Assembly: GCA_041390685.1 (NCBI GenBank)
Contig: JAWKPL010000001.1
Coordinates: 1,612,001 to 1,676,000 of the forward strand
Direction: 5' to 3'
Source: JAIBBD01 sp041390685
GTDB taxonomy: Bacteria > Chloroflexota > Dehalococcoidia > UBA2979
Length of the DNA: 64,000 nucleotides
Numbering within the stretch: the stretch's first letter is position 1; every line of letters begins with the position of its first letter. The notes beneath the pieces were generated by a model. It had not been told where the DNA came from, did no database searches, and was given only the letters and a program-made list of their open reading frames with translations. The position numbers and the translations under genes were made by a program. Positions 7,262 through 15,153 of this stretch are shown here, one piece after another.

Positions 7262-8326
7262 GTGGCATTCGCTCCGACCATCGACACCGACGCGCTGCGC
7301 CCCCTGATCGCCGACCTCGAGGAGCGTCGCCAGCGTATCGAGGCACTGGACGTGCCGCCGCTGCTCGCACGCTGGCTGCGCCGCATCACCGAGGCACGCG
7401 GCGCGCACATGTCAACCCGCATCGAGGGCAACCCGATGACCGAGCAGGAAGTGCGCGAGGTGTTCGCGCGCCCGGAACGCCGCACCGAGGTCGCGGAGAT
7501 CGAGAACCTCAACTACCGCGACGCGGTCCAGTTCGCCTCGCAGGTCGCGGGGGACACCTCGATGCCGCTCGGCCTCGATGCTGGACTCGTGCGCGCTCTA
7601 CACTTCCTCATCCTGCGCGATGTCGACCGCTACGGGACGGCGGGGCAGTACCGCACGAAGCAGAACGCGGTCCGCCACGCGGGCGAGACGATCTACCTTC
7701 CCCCGGCCCCGTCCGAGGTCGCACCGCTCATGGAGGCGCTGGTCGCGTGGATCGCCGGGGCGGGCGGCGGCGGCTCCCACCCGCTGGTGATCGCCGCAGT
7801 CGCGCACGCCGAGTTCATCAATATCCACCCGTTCGACGACGGCAATGGCCGCACGGGCCGCGCGCTCACCTCGCTGCTCATGTTCCGAGGTGGCTGGTGG
7901 CTCCGGGGATTCGTCAGCGCGGAGCAAGTGTTCGGCAGCGACGTGCAGGCGTACTACGGGGCCTTGCGCGCGTTCGGTGCGAAGTACCCGGGCGCCGGAG
8001 TCGACTACACCGAGTGGGTGCGCTGGTTCCTCGAAGGGCTGCTGCGCCAGGCCGACGCCCGCCTCGAGGAGGCTGCGCGACAGGTGGGGCGGGAGTGGTT
8101 CGCCGGCATCGGCGACAGCGGCCAGCGCGAGCGGCTGTCCACGGCGCTCACGTATGCCTCACTGTTCGGCACGGTGACCAGCCGGGAGTACGCCGCTGAG
8201 GCCGGAGTTTCCGCCGCGACGGCGGTCTCCGACCTCAACTGGCTGGTCGCCGCGGGCTATCTCGAACGGCTGGGCAGCGGCCGCGCCACGCGCTACGTGC
8301 CGAGGGCCGCGCCCGCGGAGGTGTGA
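7262..8326 (+). CDS. Fic-domain protein with winged-helix C terminus
   Basis: A 354-residue protein. An N-terminal helix carries the inhibitory motif STRIEGN with E55, which normally blocks the ATP site. The Fic core has the catalytic loop HPFDDGNGRTGR with H189, the conserved HxFx(D/E)GNGRxxR signature. The last 60 residues (VTSREYAAEAGVSAATAVSDL...) form a winged helix. Family knowledge: such Fic proteins AMPylate (or otherwise NMP-modify) target proteins, and the helix-turn-helix often allows autoregulation, here probably at the adjacent palindrome. The gene sits between cimA and leuB, facing leuB with 2 nt between stops, and looks like an accessory insertion in the branched-chain region. 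Confidence 0.9.
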   Translation: MAFAPTIDTDALRPLIADLEERRQRIEALDVPPLLARWLRRITEARGAHMSTRIEGNPMTEQEVREVFARPERRTEVAEIENLNYRDAVQFASQVAGDTSMPLGLDAGLVRALHFLILRDVDRYGTAGQYRTKQNAVRHAGETIYLPPAPSEVAPLMEALVAWIAGAGGGGSHPLVIAAVAHAEFINIHPFDDGNGRTGRALTSLLMFRGGWWLRGFVSAEQVFGSDVQAYYGALRAFGAKYPGAGVDYTEWVRWFLEGLLRQADARLEEAARQVGREWFAGIGDSGQRERLSTALTYASLFGTVTSREYAAEAGVSAATAVSDLNWLVAAGYLERLGSGRATRYVPRAAPAEV

Positions 8327-8328
8327 GA

Positions 8329-9420
8329 CTACGCCAGTCGCGCCAGCGCGGCGTCCGCCATCTCGCGGGTAGAGACCGCGGTGTCGCCGGGGCGGGCGAT
8401 GTCGGCCGTCCGCAGGCCGGAGTCGATCACCGCGTCCACGGCGGCCTCGATCGCGGCGGCCTCGTCGGTCAGGCCGAGCGAGTGGCGCAGGAGCATGCCG
8501 ACGCAGCGCAGCATCCCGATCGGGTTCGCGACGCCCTTGCCGGCGATGTCCGGCGCCGAGCCGTGGATCGGCTCGTACAGGCCGAGGCCCGTGCCGTCCT
8601 CGCGCATCGCCCCGAGGGAGGCGGAGGGCAGCATGCCGAGGGAGCCCGCGAGCATCGAGGCTTCGTCGGTGAGGATGTCGCCGAACAGGTTCTCCGTGAT
8701 CACGACATCGAACGCCGAGGGGCGGCGGATGAGGTGCATTGCCATGGCGTCGACGAGGACGTTCTCAAACTCAACGTCCATGTACTGCTGGCGCACCTCA
8801 CCGACGACTTCACGCCAGAGCCGAGAGGAGTCGAGGACGTTCGCCTTGTCGACGCTCGTGACCTTGTTCTTGCGGGCGCGCGCCAGCTGGAACCCGAGGT
8901 GTGCCACGCGCGCTACCTCGTCCTCGTTGTAGTACATCGTGTCGACGGCCTCGCGGCGGCCGTCCACCACGCGGCGCTCCTGTGGCTTGCCGAAGTAGAC
9001 GCCGCTGGTCAGCTCGCGGATGACGAGGATGTCGACGCCTCGGAGGACGTCCGGCTTGATCGTCGAGGAATCGGCGAGCGCGTCGTCGACGACCGCCGGG
9101 CGCAGGTTGGCCCACAGCCCGAGGGCGGAGCGGATACCGAGGATGCCCTGCTCTGGCCGCACGGCCGCGCGGGGGTCATCCCACTTCGGGCCGCCCACCG
9201 CGCCCCAGAGCACCGCGTCCGAGGCCTTCGCGGCATCGATCGTCTCCTGGCGCAGCGCCGTGCCGTGCGCGTCGATGGAAGCGCCGCCGACGAGGTCCTC
9301 GCTCATCGAGAACGTGTGGCCGAACTTCCGCCCGACCGTTTCGAGGGCGCGCACGCCCTCGGCGGTGACTTCCGGGCCGATGCCGTCTCCGGGCAGCACG
9401 AGGATGTTGTAGTGACCCAC
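8329..9420 (-). CDS. leuB: 3-isopropylmalate dehydrogenase
   Basis: A 363-residue enzyme that oxidises and decarboxylates 3-isopropylmalate in leucine synthesis. Typical segments are visible: LPGDGIGPEV near the N terminus, RSALGLWANLRP for substrate binding, NLFGDILTDEASMLAGSLG with the metal-binding aspartates, and MLPSASLG near the NAD site. The GTG start at 9420 follows GAGAGGAA. Only 78 bp separate the start from the IS481 element upstream, so the original promoter or operon link has been interrupted. Confidence 0.95.
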   Translation of the reverse strand: MGHYNILVLPGDGIGPEVTAEGVRALETVGRKFGHTFSMSEDLVGGASIDAHGTALRQETIDAAKASDAVLWGAVGGPKWDDPRAAVRPEQGILGIRSALGLWANLRPAVVDDALADSSTIKPDVLRGVDILVIRELTSGVYFGKPQERRVVDGRREAVDTMYYNEDEVARVAHLGFQLARARKNKVTSVDKANVLDSSRLWREVVGEVRQQYMDVEFENVLVDAMAMHLIRRPSAFDVVITENLFGDILTDEASMLAGSLGMLPSASLGAMREDGTGLGLYEPIHGSAPDIAGKGVANPIGMLRCVGMLLRHSLGLTDEAAAIEAAVDAVIDSGLRTADIARPGDTAVSTREMADAALARLA

Positions 9421-9494
9421 GTCGGTTCCTCTCTGAACGCGAGGCGGATCCTACGGCCCTCGCGGCGCTCGCTCCACTCCCGAGGCCGGACGGG

Positions 9495-10508
9495 CTAGTT
9501 GTGCTGTTCTGGGAGGTTGATGCGGCTCACCGGTGGGAGACCGTCGAGGGCGGTGTGGCCTCGGTGATGGTTGTACCGGTGGAGCCAGCTGTCCAGCGCT
9601 CGGGTACGCTGCAGCTCTGAGCGATACATACGGACGTAGGCCCACTCCTCCAGAAGGGTGCGGTTGAAGCGCTCCACCTTGCCGTTCGTCTGAGGCCGGT
9701 AGGGACGCGTGAAGCGATGCCGGATGCTCGCGGCTGAGCAAGCGCGCGCGAAGTTCCCGCTGCGGTAGGCGGAGCCGTTGTCCGTGAGCACCGACCGCAC
9801 CATCACTCCCCGCTCGGCGAACCAGGCCAATGCCCGCTGCCAGAAGCCCACGGTCGTTGTGGCGCGCTCGTCAGGGAGCACCTCGCTGTAGGCCAGCCGC
9901 GAACAGTCGTCGACCACCGAGTGGATGAAGGCATAGCCGACGCGGCTGTGTCCGCCGTGGCCGTCCTTCCCGCGACCGTGCGCCCGCCAACCGCCACCGT
10001 GAGGGATACGCCCGAGCTTCTTGATGTCCATGTGCACCAGGTCGCCCGGGCGCTCGTGCTCGTAGCGGCGGATCACCTCACCGGTCGGCCGGTCTAGCCA
10101 ACGCAGCTGGCGCAGGCCGAGCCGGCACAGGATGCGGTAGACCGTCGACGCCGCCATCCCGAGTCGGAACGCGATGCGGCCCGGCCCGAGCTTCTCCCGT
10201 CTGCGCAAGTCCTCGACTCGCCGCTCCACCGTCCGTGGCGTTCGGCGTGGGCTGCGGTGGGGGCGCGAGGAGCGGTCCTGGAGCCCCGGCTCTCCCTCCG
10301 TCAGCCAGCGCCGCCACCAGCGACTCGCCGTGGTGCGGGAGACACCCATCTCCGCGGCGACGTGGGCGATCGGACGACCAGCAGCAATGCGCCGGACAAG
10401 GATCAACCGTCCCGCTGGCGTGAGTCGTGCATTAGCGTGCAAGGAGGACCTCCCGGGGTGATGTGACTGTGGTAGCCACACCTTCTCCGGGAGGTCCCCT
10501 TCGATCAC
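9495..10508 (-). CDS. IS481-family transposase
   Basis: A DDE transposase, 337 residues if started at the GTG at 10508. Family members usually begin at the equivalent of LHANARLTPAGRL, which here would be a TTG at about 10442. The N-terminal half has two helix-turn-helix regions (AAEMGVSRTTASRWWRRW, then GMAASTVYRILCRLGL). The integrase core shows D in DLVHMDIKKLG, D in SVLTDNGSAY and E in NGKVERFNRTL. It is intact, so it is potentially active. The stop codon TAG (9497-9495) is formed by the CTAG target site, not by the element. Confidence 0.93.
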   Translation of the reverse strand: MIEGDLPEKVWLPQSHHPGRSSLHANARLTPAGRLILVRRIAAGRPIAHVAAEMGVSRTTASRWWRRWLTEGEPGLQDRSSRPHRSPRRTPRTVERRVEDLRRREKLGPGRIAFRLGMAASTVYRILCRLGLRQLRWLDRPTGEVIRRYEHERPGDLVHMDIKKLGRIPHGGGWRAHGRGKDGHGGHSRVGYAFIHSVVDDCSRLAYSEVLPDERATTTVGFWQRALAWFAERGVMVRSVLTDNGSAYRSGNFARACSAASIRHRFTRPYRPQTNGKVERFNRTLLEEWAYVRMYRSELQRTRALDSWLHRYNHHRGHTALDGLPPVSRINLPEQHN

Positions 10509-10542
10509 CGGGTCGTGCTAACAACCTCTGTGGACGTCACAG
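9499..10542 (-). mobile_element. IS481-family insertion sequence with CTAG target duplication
   Basis: The element is 1044 bp between two CTAG copies (9495-9498 and 10543-10546). Its imperfect terminal repeats read TTGTGCTGTTCTGGGAGGTT and CTGTGACGTCCACAGAGGTT from each end inward, sharing TGTG and GAGGTT blocks. Family knowledge: IS481 elements favour CTAG targets. The insertion fell exactly on the stop codon of the zinc-ribbon gene: one CTAG copy keeps that gene's TAG, and the other provides the transposase stop. It separates leuB from the upstream leu/ilv genes. Confidence 0.9.
10446..10497. repeat. Internal inverted repeat at the transposase start
   Basis: GGACCTCCCGG (10446-10456) pairs perfectly with CCGGGAGGTCC (10487-10497). 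The loop contains a smaller hairpin, TGTGG-TAG-CCACA. Read as mRNA on the minus strand, the structure covers the ribosome-site region before the likely TTG start. Transcripts entering from outside could fold it, which would limit transposase translation, a known strategy of insertion sequences. Confidence 0.6.
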
Positions 10543-10899
10543 CTAGTCGCCCTCCTCGCCGCCGACCGCTTCCATCATCTGCGAGAACCAGCTCTTCTTC
10601 TTCCGCTGTGACCCGCGTCGGTAGTACTCGTCGTCGTCCGAGCGGCGCCGGTCGTCCTCGTAGCGGCGGCGTTCGCGGTCATCCGAGGAGCGCCTCCGGT
10701 CGTCGTCATCGTCGTCGTCGCGACGCCGCCCGCTGACGACGCGGCGTTCGAACTCGAACTCCTCCTCGTCCGCCACCGTCATCAGCTTCTCGAGCTCGCC
10801 ACGGTCGAGCCAGACGCCCTTGCACTCGGGGCAGACATCAACGTCGACGCCGCGGCGGTGAACCTCTCGCATCGTCACGTCGCACAGGGGACAGCGCAC
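10543..10899 (-). CDS. TFIIB-type zinc-ribbon protein
   Basis: A 118-residue protein beginning MRCPLCDVTMREVHRRGVDV. Two CxxC pairs (CPLC and CPEC), about 20 residues apart, form a zinc ribbon like those of zf-TFIIB-domain proteins. GVWLDRGELEKL follows. Residues about 58-95 are a low-complexity Asp/Arg/Ser tract, and the C terminus ends in a KKKSWFSQMMEAV helix. Its TAG stop is part of the CTAG where the IS481 element inserted, so the product is unchanged. Its function is unknown; related proteins are common and uncharacterised. Confidence 0.8.
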   Translation of the reverse strand: MRCPLCDVTMREVHRRGVDVDVCPECKGVWLDRGELEKLMTVADEEEFEFERRVVSGRRRDDDDDDDRRRSSDDRERRRYEDDRRRSDDDEYYRRGSQRKKKSWFSQMMEAVGGEEGD

Positions 10900-10938
10900 C
10901 GATGGCGTTCCTTTCGTGAATCAGGGAGCGTGTGCGAT

Positions 10939-10952
10939 CGATCTTACCTGAC
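10939..10952. repeat. 14-bp direct repeat, left copy
   Basis: CGATCTTACCTGAC is identical to 12193-12206. The two copies bracket a segment of about 1.25 kb holding only the HEPN-like gene, and could be attachment or recombination sites. Confidence 0.6.
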
Positions 10953-10987
10953 CAGCTTCGCCATACCGCACTGATCTTCGAGGTTCC

Positions 10988-12139
10988 TCAGCCGACGGTA
11001 CGCCAGTCAGATATCCTCGTCAGAATCACAGGGTTGGGGACGGAACCTTCGACGAGCATGTTGAAGCGGTGCGCGAACTCGAAGGCATCGAGTGTGAACG
11101 TGCGCTCCCGTTGGTACTCCGATCTGCCGTCCGGGTCGGCCGCAGGCCCTAAGATGCTGAGGAACTCAGCGGCGACGCTTAATGCCGCGAGGTTCTCAAT
11201 GAGCCTCTCAGCAATCAGCAATGTTTCCTCGTCGAACGGGGTGCCCTCCTTCCCCGTGAACCTCCGAATTCGTTCGAGCTGTAAGGAAACGACCTGCTCG
11301 TCGATGACCGCTGGCGGCAGGCGCAGCATGCGGTACTGCTGCCACGATTCGAGCGCCAGGCGCGCATCAGCCTGATCGTCCGCGACGAGCGGCAATCCGA
11401 TTGACTGCCGCTCGCGGATTCGAGCGGTAACCCTCTCAATATTGAACTGCCAGAGGCGCGGGAGATCCGACGGCGCGATCAATGGTGGTCGGTTGCCACG
11501 AGGCGAGGTCGGGGGAGTCGACGCCATCGCCCTGCCAACCGTCTGAGTAAACGCGCCTTCGGAGCCCGTGAGGCCTGCCGTGTACAGATAGTGCCGGAGT
11601 GACCAGTACGTCTCGAAAACCATCTCCCAGTGCATCTCGGTGAACGTCTCACGCGCCGATGGATCAGACGGCAGCCCCAGACTGGTGGTGAATCGGTTGA
11701 GAGTTGGCTGGCTGTCGAGGTTCTGGGCGTTCGGTTCGCCGTGGACGATGCGATCACGCAGGTGCTTCAGTGCAATGTACTGTTGGATCACGCGCAGGTC
11801 GGGGCTAGCCCCCCATTCCTGAAGGACTCGATGTACCTTCTCGGCGGCTTCCTCCGGGCCGTCGGTTGCGAGGAACTTTCGAAGTGTGATCGCCTTCCTC
11901 ATCGCGCCCTTGATTTCCCCAGTTGCTCGTCCCTGGACCGCCCACGCATCCAGCGATATCTCGAACGCAGAGACGACCGCCACGATCGCCAGACGGCAGT
12001 ACGCCCCCGTCGCTTCTGCAACATCGGCGTCGACCAACGGATGAGAGAGCAGCGCGCGTCGCCCCTCGCGGAGGTAGTGGAGCACCGACTGCTCGTAAGC
12101 ATCCTCGACACGTTCTAGGTCGAGAGGCGACGGATTCAT
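10988..12139 (-). CDS. HEPN-domain-like protein of unknown function
   Basis: A 383-residue, all-helical-looking protein. The ATG at 12139 gives the start MNPSPLDLERVEDAYEQ; an upstream open frame to 12343 overlaps the neighbouring gene and looks non-coding. A first long helix (AIVAVVSAFEISLDAW) and a segment LKHLRDRIVHGEPN with R128-x4-H133 match the HEPN R-x4-6-H ribonuclease motif. The C-terminal half (YRMLRLPPAVIDEQVVSLQL...) is unrecognised. HEPN proteins often act in toxin-antitoxin and phage-defence systems, but no partner is adjacent. Two hand-counted 60-base lines are 58-60% GC against 72% for one line in leuC, which suggests acquisition. Flanking 14-bp repeats support this. Confidence 0.6.
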   Translation of the reverse strand: MNPSPLDLERVEDAYEQSVLHYLREGRRALLSHPLVDADVAEATGAYCRLAIVAVVSAFEISLDAWAVQGRATGEIKGAMRKAITLRKFLATDGPEEAAEKVHRVLQEWGASPDLRVIQQYIALKHLRDRIVHGEPNAQNLDSQPTLNRFTTSLGLPSDPSARETFTEMHWEMVFETYWSLRHYLYTAGLTGSEGAFTQTVGRAMASTPPTSPRGNRPPLIAPSDLPRLWQFNIERVTARIRERQSIGLPLVADDQADARLALESWQQYRMLRLPPAVIDEQVVSLQLERIRRFTGKEGTPFDEETLLIAERLIENLAALSVAAEFLSILGPAADPDGRSEYQRERTFTLDAFEFAHRFNMLVEGSVPNPVILTRISDWRTVG

Positions 12140-12192
12140 TGGCACATCCAGAGTGACTGCTGCGTCAGGGTCAATCGGAACATCGCGCGGTC

Positions 12193-12206
12193 CGATCTTA
12201 CCTGAC
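12193..12206. repeat. 14-bp direct repeat, right copy, at the 3' end of the phosphotransferase gene
   Basis: CGATCTTACCTGAC here contains the TAA stop of the phosphotransferase gene (minus strand reads GTCAGGTAAGATCG). It is identical to 10939-10952. A duplicated gene 3' end is typical of site-specific integration, though no recombinase gene is present. Confidence 0.6.
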
Positions 12207-13103
12207 GGCTCGCGCCCGCCGCGCGAGCTTTGCGCGACCACCGCGCAGCATTCCGAGGTCGCCCGTCGCCACGCCCTCGCGCACCTCGAACAGCGGGCCG
12301 ACGGTGATGTAGAAGGCCGTCCGGCGGCGGAGGTCCGCGTCAACCTCGAGTGGGTAGTGTGCGATGACGCGTTCGAGGAACGCCCACGACCAGTCGTTCA
12401 GGATGCACGCGAAGTCGAGCGCCGGGTCAGCGAGCATCGCGTCGCTGTAGTCAATCACGCCGCTGAGCGCGCGGCCGTCGTCGAGCAGCACGTTCTTGCC
12501 GTCGACATCCCCGTGCACAAGCACACGCGGGACGCCCGCGGAGCCGCCCGCGTCCAGGAAGGCCCCGCACAGGGCATCGAGCCACCTCGCCGTCCGAGGC
12601 GCCAGATGCGGGCGTGCTGCCTCGATGAGCGGGACGTACTGGTCGGGCCACAGGTCGCGCTCGGGCACGCCGATGTGTCGCGCTTCGGCCACGGGGAACG
12701 CGTGCAGCGCCCCGAGGAACCGTCCGAGGTCGCGCGCCAGCGCCGCGTGGCGTGCGCCCGGCGGCCGTGGACGGACATCGCGCGCGGGCGTCCCTTCGAC
12801 GTACTCGTGGGTGGTGGCTAGCAGCCGGCGGTCCCCGTCCAGGACGGCGCGCATGCCGCGCGGGACGAACGGCACGCGGGCCGCCTCGAGCGCGGGGACC
12901 AGCCGCGGCTCCAGCGCGAGCGGGGCGGCGCACGCCTCGGATTTCGGCACGCGCACGGTCAGCGGGCCAGCGCGGTAGGCCGTGGTGCACCAGCCCTCGC
13001 CGAGGCGTCCGGCGGCCGTGAGGTCGCGGCGACGGAGAAACGGAAACTCCGCCCGCAGGCGCGAGCGGAGTTCCGGGGTAAGCGAGTCCGTGGAGGCCGG
13101 CAC
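12198..13103 (-). CDS. Aminoglycoside phosphotransferase-family (APH) kinase
   Basis: A 301-residue protein with a kinase-like fold. The N lobe has GRLGEGWCTTAY, a nucleotide-binding loop, and the Val-Arg-Val-Pro-Lys segment. The catalytic loop HGDVDGKNVLL has H197, D199 and N204, and VIDYSDA has the metal-binding D218. Family members phosphorylate aminoglycosides, macrolides, homoserine or other small alcohols; nothing here identifies the substrate. It lies 22 nt after leuD on the same strand, so it is probably transcribed with the leucine genes. A resistance role should not be assumed. Confidence 0.85.
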   Translation of the reverse strand: MPASTDSLTPELRSRLRAEFPFLRRRDLTAAGRLGEGWCTTAYRAGPLTVRVPKSEACAAPLALEPRLVPALEAARVPFVPRGMRAVLDGDRRLLATTHEYVEGTPARDVRPRPPGARHAALARDLGRFLGALHAFPVAEARHIGVPERDLWPDQYVPLIEAARPHLAPRTARWLDALCGAFLDAGGSAGVPRVLVHGDVDGKNVLLDDGRALSGVIDYSDAMLADPALDFACILNDWSWAFLERVIAHYPLEVDADLRRRTAFYITVGPLFEVREGVATGDLGMLRGGRAKLARRARAVR

Positions 13104-13125
13104 GCCCGGACCTCGGTCCGGGGCG

Positions 13126-13725
13126 CTAGGCGGCGGTCGTCGTCGGCAGCAGCTCCGAGCGCGTCGACTCGAACTTTGCGATGTCGTCGTCGTGTTGCAG
13201 CGTCAGGCCGATGTCGTCGAGGCCTTCGAGGAGGCAGTGCTTCACGAAGGGGTCGACGTCGAAGTGGCGCACCCAGTCGGTGCCCTCGATCGAGACGGTC
13301 TGCGCCGCGAGGCTGACCTTGATGCGCTGCGCCGGGAGCTCCTCGGCGCGGGCGATCAGGTAGTCGACGTCCTCCTGCGGCAGGACCACGGTGAGCAGGC
13401 CGATCTTCGCGCAGTTGTTGCGGAAGATGTCCGCGAACGAGGGGGCGATCACCGCCTTGATGCCCATGTCCTCGAGGCCCCAGGGGGCGTGCTCGCGCGA
13501 GGAGCCGCAGCCGAAATTCGGGCCGGCGACGAGGACGGGAGCGCCCTCGTAGGCGGCGTTGTTGAGGACGAAGTTCGGGTCCTTGCGCCAGTCGAAGAAG
13601 GTGAAGGGGCCGAACCCGCTGCGCTCGATGCGCTTCAGGAACTGTTTCGGCATGATCTGGTCGGTGTCCACGTCCGCCCGGTTGAGCGGGATCGCGTTGC
13701 CCGTGATGTCCTTGACCGCCTGCAT
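13126..13725 (-). CDS. leuD: 3-isopropylmalate dehydratase small subunit
   Basis: A 199-residue swivel-domain subunit of isopropylmalate isomerase. It shows PLNRADVDTDQIMPKQFL near the N terminus and the substrate-loop GPNFGCGSSREHAPWGL. It works as a complex with LeuC to convert 2- to 3-isopropylmalate. Its ATG overlaps the leuC stop (TAATG), so the two subunits are translationally coupled. The length is normal for bacterial LeuD. Confidence 0.96.
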   Translation of the reverse strand: MQAVKDITGNAIPLNRADVDTDQIMPKQFLKRIERSGFGPFTFFDWRKDPNFVLNNAAYEGAPVLVAGPNFGCGSSREHAPWGLEDMGIKAVIAPSFADIFRNNCAKIGLLTVVLPQEDVDYLIARAEELPAQRIKVSLAAQTVSIEGTDWVRHFDVDPFVKHCLLEGLDDIGLTLQHDDDIAKFESTRSELLPTTTAA

Positions 13726-15131
13726 TACAGCACCTCCCGGATGTCGACGAAGTGGCCGGCGACGGCGGCGGCCGCCGCCATCTCCGGGCTGACGAGGTGG
13801 GTGCGGCCGCCCGCGCCCTGTCGCCCCTCGAAGTTGCGGTTGGAGGTGGAGGCGCAGCGCTCACCCGGCATGAGGATGTCCGGGTTCATGCCCAGGCACA
13901 TCGAGCAGCCGGCGTCCCGCCACTCAAAGCCCGCGTCCTTGAAGACCTGGTCGAGGCCCTCGCGCTCCGCTTGCGCCTTCACGAGGCCGGAGCCGGGCAC
14001 GACCATCGCGCGCACTGTGCTCGCGACCTTCTTCCCGGAAACGACCTTCGCCGCCGCCCGCAGGTCCTCGATGCGCCCGTTCGTGCACGAGCCGAGGAAC
14101 ACGCGGTCGATCGCGATGTCCTGGATGCGCGTGCCCGCCTGCAGGTCCATGTAGGCGAGCGAGCGCTCGGCGGTCTCCCGCGCCGAGGCGTTCGCCGCTT
14201 CCTCGGGGCTCGGCACGCGGCCGCTCACCGGCACGCTCTGCGCGGGGGTCGTGCCCCAGGTGACGTGTGGCTCGATGGCGGCGCCGTCGAGGGTCACGTA
14301 GGTGTCAAACCTCGCGCCGTCGTCCGTGGGGAGCTTGCGCCACGCTTCGACGGCGCGGTCCCAGTCCTCGCCCTTCGGCACGTACGGGCGGCCCTGCATG
14401 TAGGCGAAGGTCGTCTCATCGGGGGCGACGAGGCCGGCGCGTGCGCCGCCCTCGATCGACATGTTGCAGATGGTCATCCGTCCCTCCATCGAGAGGTTGC
14501 GGATGACGTCGCCTCGGTACTCGATGACGTGGCCGACGCCGCCGTCAACGCCGATCTTGCGGATGATGGCGAGGATCACATCCTTGGCTGTGACGCCGAA
14601 GCCGAGCTCACCGTTCACCTCAATGGACATCGTCTTCGGGCGGGCCTGGAGCAGCGTCTGCGTGGCGAGCACGTGCTCGACCTCGGACGTGCCGATGCCG
14701 AACGCGAGCGCGCCGAACGCGCCGTGCGTCGAGGTGTGTGAGTCACCGCAGACGATGGTCATGCCCGGCTGGGTCAGCCCCTGCTCGGGGCCGATGATGT
14801 GCACGATGCCCTGGCGCAGGTCGAACATGTCGAAGAGCTGGATGCCGAACTCCTTGCAGTTCGTGCGCAGCGTCTCGATCTGCTGCTGGGACAGCGGGTC
14901 GGGGTTCGGCAGGTCGCGGCCGATCGTCGGGATGTTGTGGTCGACCGTCGACATCGTGAGGTCCGGGCGACGCACCTTGCGGCCGCTCATGCGCAGCGAT
15001 TCGAAGGCCTGCGGCGACGTCACCTCGTGCACGAGGTGGAGGTCGACGTAGAGCAGGTCGGGCTGCCCCTCCTCCTGCCGGACGAGGTGCTGCTCCCAGA
15101 TCTTCTCGGACAGCGTCTTCGGAGTGGTCAT
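13725..15131 (-). CDS. leuC: 3-isopropylmalate dehydratase large subunit
   Basis: A 468-residue aconitase-family subunit. The three Fe-S ligands are visible as a Cys in FLGSCTNGRIEDL and the CSMC pair in DAGCSMCLGMNPD. CGDSHTSTHGAFGALAFGIG is the conserved N-terminal signature. The ATG at 15131 has a GGGGAGGA ribosome site and yields MTTPKTLSEKIWEQHLV; the frame extends 30 codons upstream without support. It lies 22 nt downstream of the crotonase gene. Confidence 0.96.
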   Translation of the reverse strand: MTTPKTLSEKIWEQHLVRQEEGQPDLLYVDLHLVHEVTSPQAFESLRMSGRKVRRPDLTMSTVDHNIPTIGRDLPNPDPLSQQQIETLRTNCKEFGIQLFDMFDLRQGIVHIIGPEQGLTQPGMTIVCGDSHTSTHGAFGALAFGIGTSEVEHVLATQTLLQARPKTMSIEVNGELGFGVTAKDVILAIIRKIGVDGGVGHVIEYRGDVIRNLSMEGRMTICNMSIEGGARAGLVAPDETTFAYMQGRPYVPKGEDWDRAVEAWRKLPTDDGARFDTYVTLDGAAIEPHVTWGTTPAQSVPVSGRVPSPEEAANASARETAERSLAYMDLQAGTRIQDIAIDRVFLGSCTNGRIEDLRAAAKVVSGKKVASTVRAMVVPGSGLVKAQAEREGLDQVFKDAGFEWRDAGCSMCLGMNPDILMPGERCASTSNRNFEGRQGAGGRTHLVSPEMAAAAAVAGHFVDIREVL

Positions 15132-15153
15132 CGATCCTCCCCCTGCCGCGGCA

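Noticed and set aside
10988..12343. 451-residue version of the HEPN protein
   Set aside because: The first 68 codons overlap the phosphotransferase gene and have GC-shadow composition; the ATG at 12139 gives a sensible protein.
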